Assembly (NCBI GenBank): GCA_907165275.2
Contig: OU015655.1
Location: 3,980,501-4,044,500, forward strand
Direction of reading: 5' to 3'
DNA from: Zygaena filipendulae
Lineage: Eukaryota > Arthropoda > Insecta > Lepidoptera > Zygaenidae
DNA length: 64,000 nt
Shown: positions 29,084 to 38,610 of the stretch, in pieces
How the letters are laid out: every line of letters starts with the position of its first letter
How positions within the stretch are numbered: position 1 is the stretch's first letter
Program-made: the position numbers and the translations under genes
The notes under the pieces: model-generated
What the model was told of the DNA's origin: nothing
The model's database searches: none
Seen by the model: the letters and a program-made list of their open reading frames with translations, nothing else

Positions 29084-29680
29084 GGGCATTCGGAATCACT
29101 CTGAACTCTGAAGGCATAACTTATAAAATTAAAAAGAATTATTCAAATTAGTCTACCCTACATTAAAAAGTTCTTTTTCATTACTCATACTCGGAAAGTA
29201 GGTCTGAAGTTGCCTGAGAAGCGGGTTGAAAGTAACCCTTTTCAGCCCTAGGGAGAATCGCTTTCAACTGACAACTGTCAAATTATTAAAAAAAAACTAG
29301 GTCTATTTTCACATTTCTATTGAACCATGTTTCAACTTTCTATACAGCCAGCGCGATGTAAAATTGAAATAACGTAAAGTTTAAGTAGGTATTAATTAAA
29401 ATAAAATTCACTCACTTTTTCTTAAGCTAATTCCTATTTATATTTTTTTATTTTCTTTAATTAATACTTAATAATTAAAGAAAATATTTTTTTTAGGTCG
29501 CCACAATGTAAATAAAAAATACTGGCTGAATAGCTAGCCGGCCAAAGAAAAAGAAATAGGTGGGAAAGTGTCAAGCGTCTATCCGATCTTCACCCATTTT
29601 TTCTTTAGCTAATTCCTATTTTTATTTTGACTTTCCTTGCATTCGTAATGAAAAGCACAGTGTTACCCTCGGGAGAAAGA

Positions 29681-29753
29681 CTTATTTAGTCCCTCGATCT
29701 ATTGACGCCCTCGCTACGCTCGGGCGCCAAACCTCGTCTCGGGACTAAATAAG
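29681..29753. repeat. 13-bp perfect inverted repeat within a small foldback element
   Basis: CTTATTTAGTCCC (29681-29693) and GGGACTAAATAAG (29741-29753) are exact complements around a 47-bp middle that itself holds GCCCTCGCTACGCTCGGGC. Further out, ACCCTCGGGAGAAAG and CTTTCACCCCTAGG extend the symmetry imperfectly. Confidence 0.7.
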
Positions 29754-30192
29754 TTACTTTCACCCCTAGGATAACAATGTACTATTTTATTGTTCAACTA
29801 CAATTTATCCGATGTGACAGTGTGATCGAAGATTGTTAATACAGCCACGTGTAGCCTGGAATGGTAACCGACTTTCAAGTGAGACAGTGCGAAAGCACAC
29901 ATCAGTGCTGGTGCTTGGCGACAGATTTTCAACTTGAAGGCGGTACCTACCTACCTAGCTAGCTAGCTAGCCGGGCAGTAGAATGTGTCTATGCTATGGT
30001 GAAATATTGATGAAAAATATAAATACGTATACCTACTTAAAAAAACGTTAAAAATTAACTTTTTTTGCTTTGGCAACCACAAACGTATATCTACTACCTA
30101 AGTTTTAAGTCTGACAGACGGCAGACACACAAAAAATGTTTTTGAACGTTAGCGTTAACGTTGTTTTTATACGTTTTATAATATAATAATAT

Positions 30193-30612
30193 TGTCGCGG
30201 TCGAGCTAAATTGATAGCGCGCAATGTATGCAAAACGCGCGATGCATACAAAACACGCAATGTAAAGCAAACACATTGGAGTAGCGAAGTCGATAGAAGT
30301 TCTATTCTAGAAACGTTCGGCCGAGTGGCTAGTAAAACACATTGAACTCGAACATTCTAGAGCCCCGTTCGGTTGGGTATATAAACAGCGCAACCGAACC
30401 GGACGGGCAGTTCAGTTTGAGCTTTCGAAGCGATAACTACGAGTGAATCTTGAGCGATACCTGCGACTACCTGCGACCTTGGCGAGACTATTGGACTTCG
30501 AGATCAGTCGTTTAGTGTTTCAGTGTTGCGATACCTATACCTAGGAACCCTAGACCTAGTGTTTTTGTAAAGTTAGTGTTAATCTCCGAATAAAGAACCC
30601 TAGCACGTAACA
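30193..30612 (+). repeat. 5' LTR
   Basis: It runs from TGTCGCGGTC to CACGTAACA. It carries its own promoter: TATATAAA at 30378-30385 and an arthropod-type initiator TCAGTT at 30412-30417, which places the transcript start near 30414. AATAAA at 30589-30594 would serve as poly(A) signal in the 3' copy. Confidence 0.95.
30378..30417 (+). promoter_or_regulatory. LTR core promoter (TATA box plus initiator)
   Basis: TATATAAA at 30378-30385 is followed by TCAGTT at 30412-30417, with the likely +1 A at 30414. Spacing is a few bases longer than the usual 30. The same motifs occur in the 3' LTR at 35986-35993 and 36020-36025. Confidence 0.75.
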
Positions 30613-30615
30613 ATT

Positions 30616-30632
30616 TGGTGTCGGAAGTGAAA
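30616..30632 (+). other. Primer binding site
   Basis: Three bases after the LTR end, TGGTGTCGGAAGTG begins with the TGG expected for pairing with the CCA end of a tRNA. The matching tRNA was not identified. Confidence 0.7.
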
Positions 30633-30639
30633 TTTGGAG

Positions 30640-32202
30640 ATGCCACTAACTCCGAGAGAAGACATCGCTGAGGAAGGTGTCAGGACGAGGGCACAACGTA
30701 CTGCGGGGGCTACGCCTGCAGCCCGCCAGGCCACGCTGACTGGCCATCGGGCTCCACCTACTGGCCCCACCCACCAGGCCCCGCCCACTACCGATGCCAC
30801 GCCCACCAACCTGACCACGCCCACAGACCACGCCCACTTGGCCCCGCCCATCACTGAGGCTCCGCCCACCGGGTCACAGGCCACGCCCCTCGGCCCCGCC
30901 CACTTGGTCACGCCTACCACTAGCCCCGCCGACCAGACTACGCCCACTGTCGAAGCCCCGCCCACTAGCTCCGCCCACCTGGCCACGCCCACCAGCCACG
31001 TCCAGGCTACAACTATGCGAGCAGCGGATGCACCCGCTTTAGATATATGTAGCTTGGTGGAAATGATGGCAAGCATTAATAAGGGAATGCAACAGATGCG
31101 TGAAGAGCAAAAGGAGCGCGCCGAAAATCTGAACCTCATACGTAAAGAACAAGAACGAAATCTGCACGTCATGCGTGAAGAACAACAACGAAATCTACGC
31201 GTTATGCATGAAGATCAAATGAAGCGCGCTGAACTACATCTCCAATCAGTTTTGACTGCCGTTGATAAGGTCAGCAATGTGGTGAAGCAACTCCGTGAAG
31301 ACGTAGATTCAGTAGAAGGGCGTGTCACAGTGTTGGAAACCGGTCTTAATGGACTGAAAAATGTAGTAGAGGAGCGAGTCACGGGATTGGAGACTGGCTT
31401 CTCTGGACTACAAAAAGAAGTGTTGCGACTTAAAACTGTAGGAATCACATCAAGTGGAGCCGTCACCGTAGTCCAGGGACCAAGAGTGAAGGTGCCACCT
31501 TACGACGGAACTACGTCTTGGCCCGCGTACCGGCAGCAGTTCCAGACCGTCGCTACTGCTAATGGGTGGACGGATGAGCAGAGCCTGACAGCTCTCACTG
31601 TGGCGCTCAGGGGCTCGGCTTTGTCTGTCTTAGAGGCACTGCCTAGCTCAGGAAGTGGCTTCAAGGAACTGATGGAGGCCCTTGAATCCAGATATGGGGA
31701 GCGTCATCTTGAACACGTGTTCCGGGCCCAGTTACGAGATCGAGTCCAGCATCCAGGAGAAGGACTACAACAGTGGGCACTGGAGGTTGAGAAGCTTGTC
31801 CGCAAAGCGCACCCGACGGCTGACACCAAGATGGTGGACGCAAACATTTTGCAAGCCTTCGTCGATGGCATCCGGGACATGGAGATAAGGGCTGCAGTGG
31901 GGCTTCGTCATCATGCCTCGCTGAAGGATGCCCTGGCACATGCCCTGGAAGTTGAAGCAGTGCGGCGAGATGTGCGTGCGCATAAGCTGCGGGAAGTCAC
32001 TGAAGAGATTAAGGTAATTAAGGCACCCCTAAAGAAGAATGGATCCTTGTGCTACAAATGCGGTGAACGAGGCCACCTGCAGTTTTCCTGCCCGAAGAAG
32101 GATGAGGTGACAGAAAAAATCATCAAGCTGCAGAAACAACTTGATGAACTGACAAAGAGGCAGGAGACTCCGTCCTCTATCGGGAGTCAGGGAAACGAGT
32201 AA
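30640..32202 (+). CDS. gag: Retrotransposon Gag polyprotein
   Basis: This is a 520-residue nucleocapsid precursor that would package the element RNA into virus-like particles. The first ATG after the primer site is at 30640. Residues about 30-125 are rich in Pro, Thr and Ala and look disordered; they are encoded by a run of CCACGCCCAC-like repeats. Residues about 150-200 form a charged, probably coiled-coil segment with 11-residue repeats. The region around 285-430 resembles the capsid domain of retrotransposon Gag (a Trp-containing segment after KVPPYDG). A single CCHC zinc knuckle uses C471, C474, H479 and C484. The frame ends at TAA 32200-32202. Pol lies in the -1 frame and is reached by a slippery site just before this stop. 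Confidence 0.93.
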   Translation: MPLTPREDIAEEGVRTRAQRTAGATPAARQATLTGHRAPPTGPTHQAPPTTDATPTNLTTPTDHAHLAPPITEAPPTGSQATPLGPAHLVTPTTSPADQTTPTVEAPPTSSAHLATPTSHVQATTMRAADAPALDICSLVEMMASINKGMQQMREEQKERAENLNLIRKEQERNLHVMREEQQRNLRVMHEDQMKRAELHLQSVLTAVDKVSNVVKQLREDVDSVEGRVTVLETGLNGLKNVVEERVTGLETGFSGLQKEVLRLKTVGITSSGAVTVVQGPRVKVPPYDGTTSWPAYRQQFQTVATANGWTDEQSLTALTVALRGSALSVLEALPSSGSGFKELMEALESRYGERHLEHVFRAQLRDRVQHPGEGLQQWALEVEKLVRKAHPTADTKMVDANILQAFVDGIRDMEIRAAVGLRHHASLKDALAHALEVEAVRRDVRAHKLREVTEEIKVIKAPLKKNGSLCYKCGERGHLQFSCPKKDEVTEKIIKLQKQLDELTKRQETPSSIGSQGNE

Positions 32203-35200
32203 CAGCCAGGACTAAGGGGCGGGTACTGGCTGGCGTGAAAGAAGCCCCAGCAATGGTCATCTCACAGGCGTGCAATGGGAACAGTCTATCGATATGCGGC
32301 ACGGTTAATGGGAAAGACTGCAAAATGACGATAGACACCGGAGCCTCTAGGACGATAGTTCAGCCGGACATGGTGGAAGGTACGTTGGGACGCAAGAATG
32401 TCGATTGTCGGCTTCTTTCCGCCTCCGGTCAGCCAATACCCGTCCTGGGGGAAGTATCAGTCACAATGTATGTGGGAGAAGTACCGTACACTCACAACGT
32501 CATCGTGGCTGAAATTATCGACGAGTGCATTTTGGGCCTGGACTTCATGAAGAAACACAACTGCAGAATTGACGTCACTAACAGTGTTTTCAAGTGCGGC
32601 AACGAGGAGATATTGATACTTGGAGGTCCCACTGGAAAAGTGACTTGCCTAAACAAAGTTGTCATACCTGGACGAGCAGAAACTCAAGTGGAGGTGAAAC
32701 TGCCATTGGCTAAAAACAATAAGCCAAGATGTGTGTTGATTGAAGATATACCAAACAAAACATCGGCTCGGAGACTCCTGACAGCAAGAACCCTTGTTAG
32801 AGGAACCAATACTGCAGTAATAAGAGTCGTGAATCTGGAGAACCACGAGGTTACCTTAAATAAGGGTGAAGTTATTGGACAATGCGAGGAAGCTGTCTGG
32901 GTAAAGCAGTGTCAATCAACGCCGATAGCAGAATCAGATGCGTCCAACACCAAGAATGGGTCTACTATTACCGAACTTCTTGACGGCTGTAAGAACAATC
33001 TGACCTATTCGCAGAGCTTCAAAGCTAAGAAGATGCTGCTGCGCTACGCAGATATCTTCTCCTCCCAGGAAGAAGATCTTGGAAGGACGTCGTTAGTTCA
33101 ACACAGAATCGACACAGGGAATGAAAGACCTATTCGGCAGCGAGCAAGGCGAATTCCGATTGCTAAGGAAAAAGAAGTTCATGACATGGTAGAGAATATG
33201 AGAAGAAATAAGATTATAGAACCATCCGCAAGCCCGTGGTGTTCGCCTGTGGTCTTGGTAAAGAAGAAAGATGGTAGCACGCGGTTCTGTGTAGATTATC
33301 GACGGTTAAATGATGTCACAAAGAAGGACAGCTATCCACTACCACGTATCAACGATACCTTGGATACCCTGAGTGGTATGCAATGGTTCTCGACCTTGGA
33401 CCTGAAATCTGGCTATTGGCAGGTGGAAATCCATCCGAAAGACAAAGAGAAAACAGCATTTACAACTGGTAAAGGGTTGTGGCAGTTTAACGTTATGCCT
33501 TTCGGATTGTGCAACGCGCCAGCTACCTTTGAGCGTCTCATGGAGTGTGTACTGGCAGGGTTAGTGGGAGACGCCTGCCTAGTCTATTTGGATGACGTCA
33601 TCATCATGGGTCGAGACTTTGAAGATCACCTGCGGAATTTGGAGCAAGTATTCGGAAAAATACGAGGTGCCAACTTAAAACTGAACCCGAAGAAGTGCCA
33701 TCTGTTCAGTAATAAAGTCAATTACCTTGGCCACGTAATTACCAGCGAGGGAATCCAGACTGACCCGGAGAAAATTGAAGCAGTACAGAAGTGGCCAACT
33801 CCCAGAGATAAGACGGAAGTGCGAGCCTTCCTGGGACTATGCTCGTACTACAGGCGATTTGTTCAAGGATTCTCCGAAATCGCCAAACCATTGCATCGCC
33901 TGACTGAAGAGAAACAGCCATTCTGTTGGGATGAGAGCTGCGAAGAATCCTTCCGGAAATTGAGGCAGTGTTTGTGTGAAACACCGATCTTAGGCTACCC
34001 TCAGACTTGCGGTCAGTTCATTGTCGACACAGATGCTAGCAACACTGCGATCGGTGGTGTTATGTCTCAAAAACAAGGCGATAAAGAAGTCGTGATTGCT
34101 TATTTTAGCAAATCATTGTCGAAACCTGAACGGAACTACTGCGTGACAAGGAGGGAACTCTTGGCAGTGGTAAAGACACTGCAACACTTCAACAAATACC
34201 TCATCGGCAGACAGTTTACACTTCGCACTGATCACGCTGCCTTGAAGTGGTTACTTCAGTTCAAGAATCCAGAAGGTCAAGTTGCCAGATGGATCGAACA
34301 ACTCCAGGAGTTTGACTTCGTCACCGAACACCGTAGTGGGAAGGCCCATGGCAACGCTGACGCCCTCTCAAGAAGGCCATGCCCAGAAGATTGTAAGCAT
34401 TGTGTCAAACAGGAGTCGAAAGAACTGACTGTTAAGCTTACGAGAACGAGCCCTCCGGGACTGTGGCAAGATGAGGCCATGAGAGAAGCTCAGGAAGATG
34501 ATGAAGACGTTCGACTCATCGTGGCTTGGAAAAAACGTAGTGCGGACAAACCAAAATGGGTTGAGGTCGCGCCCACTAGCCCTATCACTAAAGCCTATTG
34601 GGCCCAATGGGACAGCTTTGTTCTGCAGAATGGAATACTTTACCGAAAATGGGAGAAACCTAACGGCAGAGAGTTCCATCTTCAGTTAGTTGTTCCAAGG
34701 ACCAGGGTGAAAGATGTTCTTCGTGAAATACATGATGGGGTTTCAGGTGGACATCTTGGCGTGAAGAGAACATTAACAAAAGTAAGGGAAAGATTCTACT
34801 GGCTTCATTGTCGAGAGGATGTGCAGGAATGGTGCCGCAAATGTACCACTTGTGCTGCAGTCAAAGGTCCGTCAACTAGGACCCGCGGAAACCTCCAACT
34901 CTATAATATTGGTGCACCCTGGGAAAGAATTGCTGTTGACGTGGCTGGACCTTTTCCAGTGACCGAGTCAGGGAACAAGTACTTCTTGGTCATCATGGAT
35001 TATTTCACCAAGTGGCCGGAAGTGTTCGCCATACCTAATCAGGAAGCCACGACAGTAGCCTCCAAGTTGGTTGAGGAAGTGATATGTCGATTCGGCGTAC
35101 CCTTGGAAATCCACTCAGATCAAGGCAGGAATTTCGAATCCCAGCTATTCCAGGAAATGTGCAAAATCTTGGGAATGCACAAGACGAGGACCACGCCATA

Positions 35201-35789
35201 TCACCCTCAGTCCGACGGCATGGTGGAGAGGTTTAACCAGACGCTAGAGAGGAATTTGGCGAAACTGGTTGATAAACACCAGAGGGATTGGGACAAATTC
35301 ATACCGCTGTTCCTACTCGCCTACAGAACATCTGAGCATGAGAGCACGAAGGCGACCCCAGCGTATGTGAATTTCGGTAGAGAACTACGGCTACCAGTGG
35401 ATTTACTGACAGGCGGACCTCCAGATGACCCCCAATCGATGCAGGACTACGTCTCCGATCTACGGGAGAAAATGCAGGACGTCTATGCTTTGGTTCGAGA
35501 GCATGGTTTGCAGTCAAGCGAGAACATGAAGACGAGATATGACCGGAGGGCGAATACAAGTGGTTTTGAGGAGGGATCACTTGTATGGCTACACAATCCT
35601 ATCCGTCGAAAGGGAAAATCTCCGAAATTACAGACTCGATGGGAAGGCCCGTACAAGGTTGTTACCCGGATGAATGACGTGACGTATCGGATTCAACGTC
35701 AACCAAGGGGAGCTTTCAAAATAGTGCACATCGACCGCTTAGCACGTTATCAAGGCAGCAATAGTGACGCTCGGGACGAGCATCTCTAA
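32148..35789 (+). CDS. pol: Retrotransposon Pol (protease, reverse transcriptase, RNase H, integrase)
   Basis: The frame is open from 32148 and would be made as a Gag-Pol fusion through the frameshift at 32190-32196, so no own start is expected; the first ATG in frame comes after several in-frame residues. Counting from the codon at 32235 (1184 residues to the stop): aspartic protease with DTGA at 34-37 and ILGLDF near 95; reverse transcriptase from about 290, with the catalytic YLDD at about 451; RNase H with DTDAS near 598 and TDHAALKW near 665; integrase zinc-binding HHCC at about 831-873; and integrase core Asp-Asp-35-Glu at about 901, 960 and 997. A C-terminal GPYKV motif near 1138 matches the GPY/F module found in many Ty3/Gypsy integrases. 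No stop codon or frameshift breaks the frame. It copies element RNA to DNA and inserts it. Confidence 0.95.
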   Translation, partial: TDKEAGDSVLYRESGKRVTARTKGRVLAGVKEAPAMVISQACNGNSLSICGTVNGKDCKMTIDTGASRTIVQPDMVEGTLGRKNVDCRLLSASGQPIPVLGEVSVTMYVGEVPYTHNVIVAEIIDECILGLDFMKKHNCRIDVTNSVFKCGNEEILILGGPTGKVTCLNKVVIPGRAETQVEVKLPLAKNNKPRCVLIEDIPNKTSARRLLTARTLVRGTNTAVIRVVNLENHEVTLNKGEVIGQCEEAVWVKQCQSTPIAESDASNTKNGSTITELLDGCKNNLTYSQSFKAKKMLLRYADIFSSQEEDLGRTSLVQHRIDTGNERPIRQRARRIPIAKEKEVHDMVENMRRNKIIEPSASPWCSPVVLVKKKDGSTRFCVDYRRLNDVTKKDSYPLPRINDTLDTLSGMQWFSTLDLKSGYWQVEIHPKDKEKTAFTTGKGLWQFNVMPFGLCNAPATFERLMECVLAGLVGDACLVYLDDVIIMGRDFEDHLRNLEQVFGKIRGANLKLNPKKCHLFSNKVNYLGHVITSEGIQTDPEKIEAVQKWPTPRDKTEVRAFLGLCSYYRRFVQGFSEIAKPLHRLTEEKQPFCWDESCEESFRKLRQCLCETPILGYPQTCGQFIVDTDASNTAIGGVMSQKQGDKEVVIAYFSKSLSKPERNYCVTRRELLAVVKTLQHFNKYLIGRQFTLRTDHAALKWLLQFKNPEGQVARWIEQLQEFDFVTEHRSGKAHGNADALSRRPCPEDCKHCVKQESKELTVKLTRTSPPGLWQDEAMREAQEDDEDVRLIVAWKKRSADKPKWVEVAPTSPITKAYWAQWDSFVLQNGILYRKWEKPNGREFHLQLVVPRTRVKDVLREIHDGVSGGHLGVKRTLTKVRERFYWLHCREDVQEWCRKCTTCAAVKGPSTRTRGNLQLYNIGAPWERIAVDVAGPFPVTESGNKYFLVIMDYFTKWPEVFAIPNQEATTVASKLVEEVICRFGVPLEIHSDQGRNFESQLFQEMCKILGMHKTRTTPYHPQSDGMVERFNQTLERNLAKLVDKHQRDWDKFIPLFLLAYRTSEHESTKATPAYVNFGRELRLPVDLLTGGPPDDPQSMQDYVSDLREKMQDVYALVREHGLQSSENMKTRYDRRANTSGFEEGSLVWLHNPIRRKGKSPKLQTRWEGPYKVVTRMNDVTYRIQRQPRGAFKIVHIDRLARYQGSNSDARDEHL
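32190..32248 (+). promoter_or_regulatory. Programmed -1 frameshift signal (slippery heptamer plus pseudoknot)
   Basis: GGGAAAC at 32190-32196 is read in the gag frame as G GGA AAC, the exact X XXY YYZ pattern, two codons before the gag stop. Six bases later CAGCCAG (32203-32209) can pair with CTGGCTG (32226-32232). GGGGC in its loop (32216-32220) can pair with GCCCC downstream (32244-32248), which makes an H-type pseudoknot. The pol frame is open from 32148. All parts sit at the distances known for efficient -1 frameshifting. The fold itself was drawn by hand. Confidence 0.85.
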
Positions 35790-35800
35790 GAAGGGGGCAG
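35788..35800 (+). other. Polypurine tract
   Basis: AAGAAGGGGGCAG abuts the 3' LTR and overlaps the last two bases of the pol stop codon. It would prime plus-strand DNA synthesis. Confidence 0.85.
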
Positions 35801-36220
35801 TGTCGCGGTCGAGCTAAATTGATAGCGCGCAATGTATGCAAAACGCGCGATGCATACAAAACACGCAATGTAAAGCAAACACATTGGAGTAGCGAAGTCG
35901 ATAGAAGTTCTATTCTAGAAACGTTCGGCCGAGTGGCTAGTAAAACACATTGAACTCGAACATTCTAGAGCCCCGTTCGGTTGGGTATATAAACAGCGCA
36001 ACCGAACCGGACGGGCAGTTCAGTTTGAGCTTTCGAAGCGATAACTACGAGTGAATCTTGAGCGATACCTGCGACTACCTGCGACCTTGGCGAGACTATT
36101 GGACTTCGAGATCAGTCGTTTAGTGTTTCAGTGTTGCGATACCTATACCTAGGAACCCTAGACCTAGTGTTTTTGTAAAGTTAGTGTTAATCTCCGAATA
36201 AAGAACCCTAGCACGTAACA
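35801..36220 (+). repeat. 3' LTR
   Basis: It is 420 bp, from TGTCGCGGTC to CACGTAACA, and reads the same as the 5' copy throughout. The poly(A) hexamer lies at 36197-36202. The next four bases are the ATAT target duplication. Confidence 0.95.
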
Positions 36221-37658
36221 ATATTATATCCAATTCACGAATGGATAAAACATCAAAATGAACAAAACTTAAACTGGCAACCAGAAACTCAAATTTTAGT
36301 GTAGGTATAGCCTGTAGTAGGTAAGCACAACATGGAGTAGATTGAGATTGACTTGTTTCTATATTTTCTACTGAAGGACCCAATGATATTATAAGTACCC
36401 AAGTATAGGTAGGTATCATTGGACGGACCTAATAGGCAAGAGCTGACTAGGATTCAACGGGCGTGTCATACTTAGGTATAATATCATTGGACCGTGTCAC
36501 TATTTCGACTCTTTTGACGACTGTGGGTTGCAATAAATAGGTACACTTTGTACCCACCGCACTGAACTAATATTGAAATCCGTAAAATTTACATGAGATT
36601 TGCCAGACATTGCCAGTTTTTGATGTCGTAATCCCAGCACGGATATTTTATGTTTTGGCGCAAAGCTGAACTTCATACTTAAGAAAAATACCCATTAAAA
36701 TGATTTCTACTTGTTTAGAAGTGCAGGGTGGTCATCTTTTTTGCCACCATTGGTTTTTCGTAGTTTAAAAGTTTTTCCTGCAACAATTAGTTCTTCACGC
36801 ATTAGGTATGGAATTTAAAAATTAGAACCAACGTTTTTCACAATCCAGACTTGGTTTGCGGAAACGCTTTGGGTAGAAACCACTTATTCTGCATCACCCG
36901 ATTTGACCTGCTTCTATCGGTAGCTTTATCTAAAGAGAGGCAAGTCAAGCAATCTTATTACCAATACTTAGAATACTCTTAAAGGTTTAAACCTTTAAAA
37001 TGGAATCTAAGAGTATTTATTAGGTATACTTAGTATTCCTAAGAAGAAGCCTACTAAAATATCTTAATTTTAAAGCAAAGTTTCTCGCCTTTTGTAACCA
37101 GGTGTGTGCCTATATAACAATGTATGTGTAGGTAGGTAAATTCTAAATTGTGTATTTAAATAAGTATACCTATACATACATACACACATATGAAGGAGTT
37201 TATAGAGACTGGCAGAGTTAGTTCTCTCTGTATGGTGTATACTATGCGTGAGGTGGGCGACGGTGGAATGGGAAGTGGGGTGGCCAGCCTCCTGGGGAGG
37301 CGTTAGGACGCGCCTAAGGGGTCCCGTCCAGAGAAAGTAAAATATCCTCGTATGAGGGAGGCTAGTATTGTCAAGCCGATATATAAGTATAGCTTTAAAC
37401 TACATGTATATAGGGGCCGCATATAGGCTGTGGAGTACTTATTTACATACGTATATAAGTTTATCTATTATGCAGACATAGGAAATGGAACAGGTCGAGA
37501 GATGGGAGCTTGGAAATTTGCTTACGCATAAGTACTTTATTTTACGGAGTATTGGTGTCGTTAAAGGCGTTCAAATCAAATTCTTGTACCGAAATTTCAC
37601 TTCCTCCCTTGCCCACTTAATAGGTACGCAAACTAAGCAGACCAGCAGGGCGATTATG

Positions 37659-37873
37659 TAACTTTGTTGCTATCATTTTTCGATTTCAATGGGAAATATC
37701 GCAGTTTTAAGATTTATATATACGTATATCCCCGTTTTGACACCTACCTTTAATTTCCGACAATCGACCTAAATTAACTTAGGCAAATTTAGAATTGTGG
37801 CAGTCTAAACGTAATTAGTCAAAAAACCGCTATGTTTATCCAATTTAAATAAAAAATGTTAGAAATAAAAGCT
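37659..37873. mobile_element. Family D foldback MITE, copy 1
   Basis: Its ends TAACTTTGTTGCTATCATTT and the mirrored AAATGTTAGAAATAAAAGCTA are imperfect inverted repeats about 50 bp long. The middle contains CCCGTTTTGACACCTAC, also found in copy 2 at 41237-41440. The arms have drifted more than in copy 2. It is non-coding. Confidence 0.75.
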
Positions 37874-38307
37874 AATTTGATTTTACTCAACCCACAATTT
37901 CTACTTAAGTAGATACATGCATTAATTTGAGTGCCATTTGATTTACTAGAAATCATGTATAGGTAAGAATTCCAAAATACAATATTCAGTTTTTTTTAAA
38001 TATTCGTAATTTTTTTTTGTTGACAGTACTTTCTTGTCTGTTTAGTGACCGATAGCCATTTGCATTACATTATATAAAAACACGCCATAACGCAGCCATC
38101 TCTTGCTGATGGTCATTCGAACACCGAAAGGGTTACAATGAATACGATAAATGGCATGAGTTATAAAATAGTTATGGATTACCTACTTAAAGTTTTACCT
38201 ACCTTTATTTTCGTAATATTCAAATCAAACGGTTATTTTTTTATAAAGCTACTCGTTCGCATTGGGACCTGCGTTAAATTTTATAGATAAGTATGAATAC
38301 TTTCGTT

Positions 38308-38324
38308 GGTTAGGTTAGGCTAGG
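38308..38324. repeat. Short interstitial telomere-type repeat
   Basis: TTAGGTTAGG followed by CTAGG gives two perfect insect telomere units and one near unit. The run is too short to imply a former telomere. Confidence 0.55.
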
Positions 38325-38440
38325 TTTAAATAAGTTTAAGTACTTACCTAATATACCTATGTAATTTTTTTATGTCTATAAAAGACGCAAGTCTGGTCCA
38401 TTTATATATATTTAATGCAGATTGATATCCTTATTACGTA

Positions 38441-38610
38441 CAATATTATTATAAATGCGAATTTGAGTTTATTTATTTGTTTGTTACGCTTTCACGTCTT
38501 AACGGCTCAACCGATCATTATGGAAGTTGAATCACACATACACACATCACACATTTTTATCTCGGAATTCCCGCGGGAACTCCGAAATTAACGCGGGTGA
38601 AACAGCTAGT
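38441..38610 (-). repeat. Family A dispersed repeat
   Basis: On the minus strand it begins ACTAGCTGTTTCACCCGCG (internal bases lost), contains GAGTTCCCGCGGGAATTC, and ends CGCATTTATAATAATATTG. Confidence 0.65.

Larger units (their letters stand above)
16222..30192. other. Intergenic region between Nca and the retrotransposon
   Basis: No gene was recognised in these 14 kb. The first 0.5 kb is probably the Nca 3' untranslated region. The rest is AT-rich and carries family A repeats, foldback elements at 17015-17229 and 20031-20284, hairpins at 23696-23748 and 29681-29753, and a nested cluster of family B elements at 28283-29083. The open frames in this stretch are short, are often made of repeat sequence, and show no recognisable domain. 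The intervals 17.3-19.1, 20.3-22.3 and 22.9-26.5 kb contain nothing else I can name. Confidence 0.6.
30193..36220 (+). mobile_element. Complete Ty3/Gypsy LTR retrotransposon, 6028 bp
   Basis: Two 420-bp LTRs with TG...CA ends flank intact gag and pol frames. The insertion is bounded by the 4-bp duplication ATAT (30189-30192 and 36221-36224). The order protease, reverse transcriptase, RNase H, integrase puts it in Ty3/Gypsy and not Copia. There is no envelope frame: pol stops 11 bases before the 3' LTR. Reading the two LTRs side by side I see no difference, so the insertion is recent and the copy may still be able to move. The base composition of the internal part is much richer in G+C than the surrounding spacer. 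I do not assign a named clade. Confidence 0.95.

Noticed and set aside
30600..31172. 190-codon open frame antisense to gag
   Set aside because: It is the shadow of the Pro/Thr repeat region read backwards (Val/Gly/Trp-rich), with no independent support.
35789..36220. Envelope gene or third open frame in the retrotransposon
   Set aside because: Pol ends 11 bases before the 3' LTR, so there is no room for one.
22026..38324. Former telomere or chromosome fusion point marked by TTAGG units
   Set aside because: Only two or three units at each of two sites, which is common by chance in such genomes.
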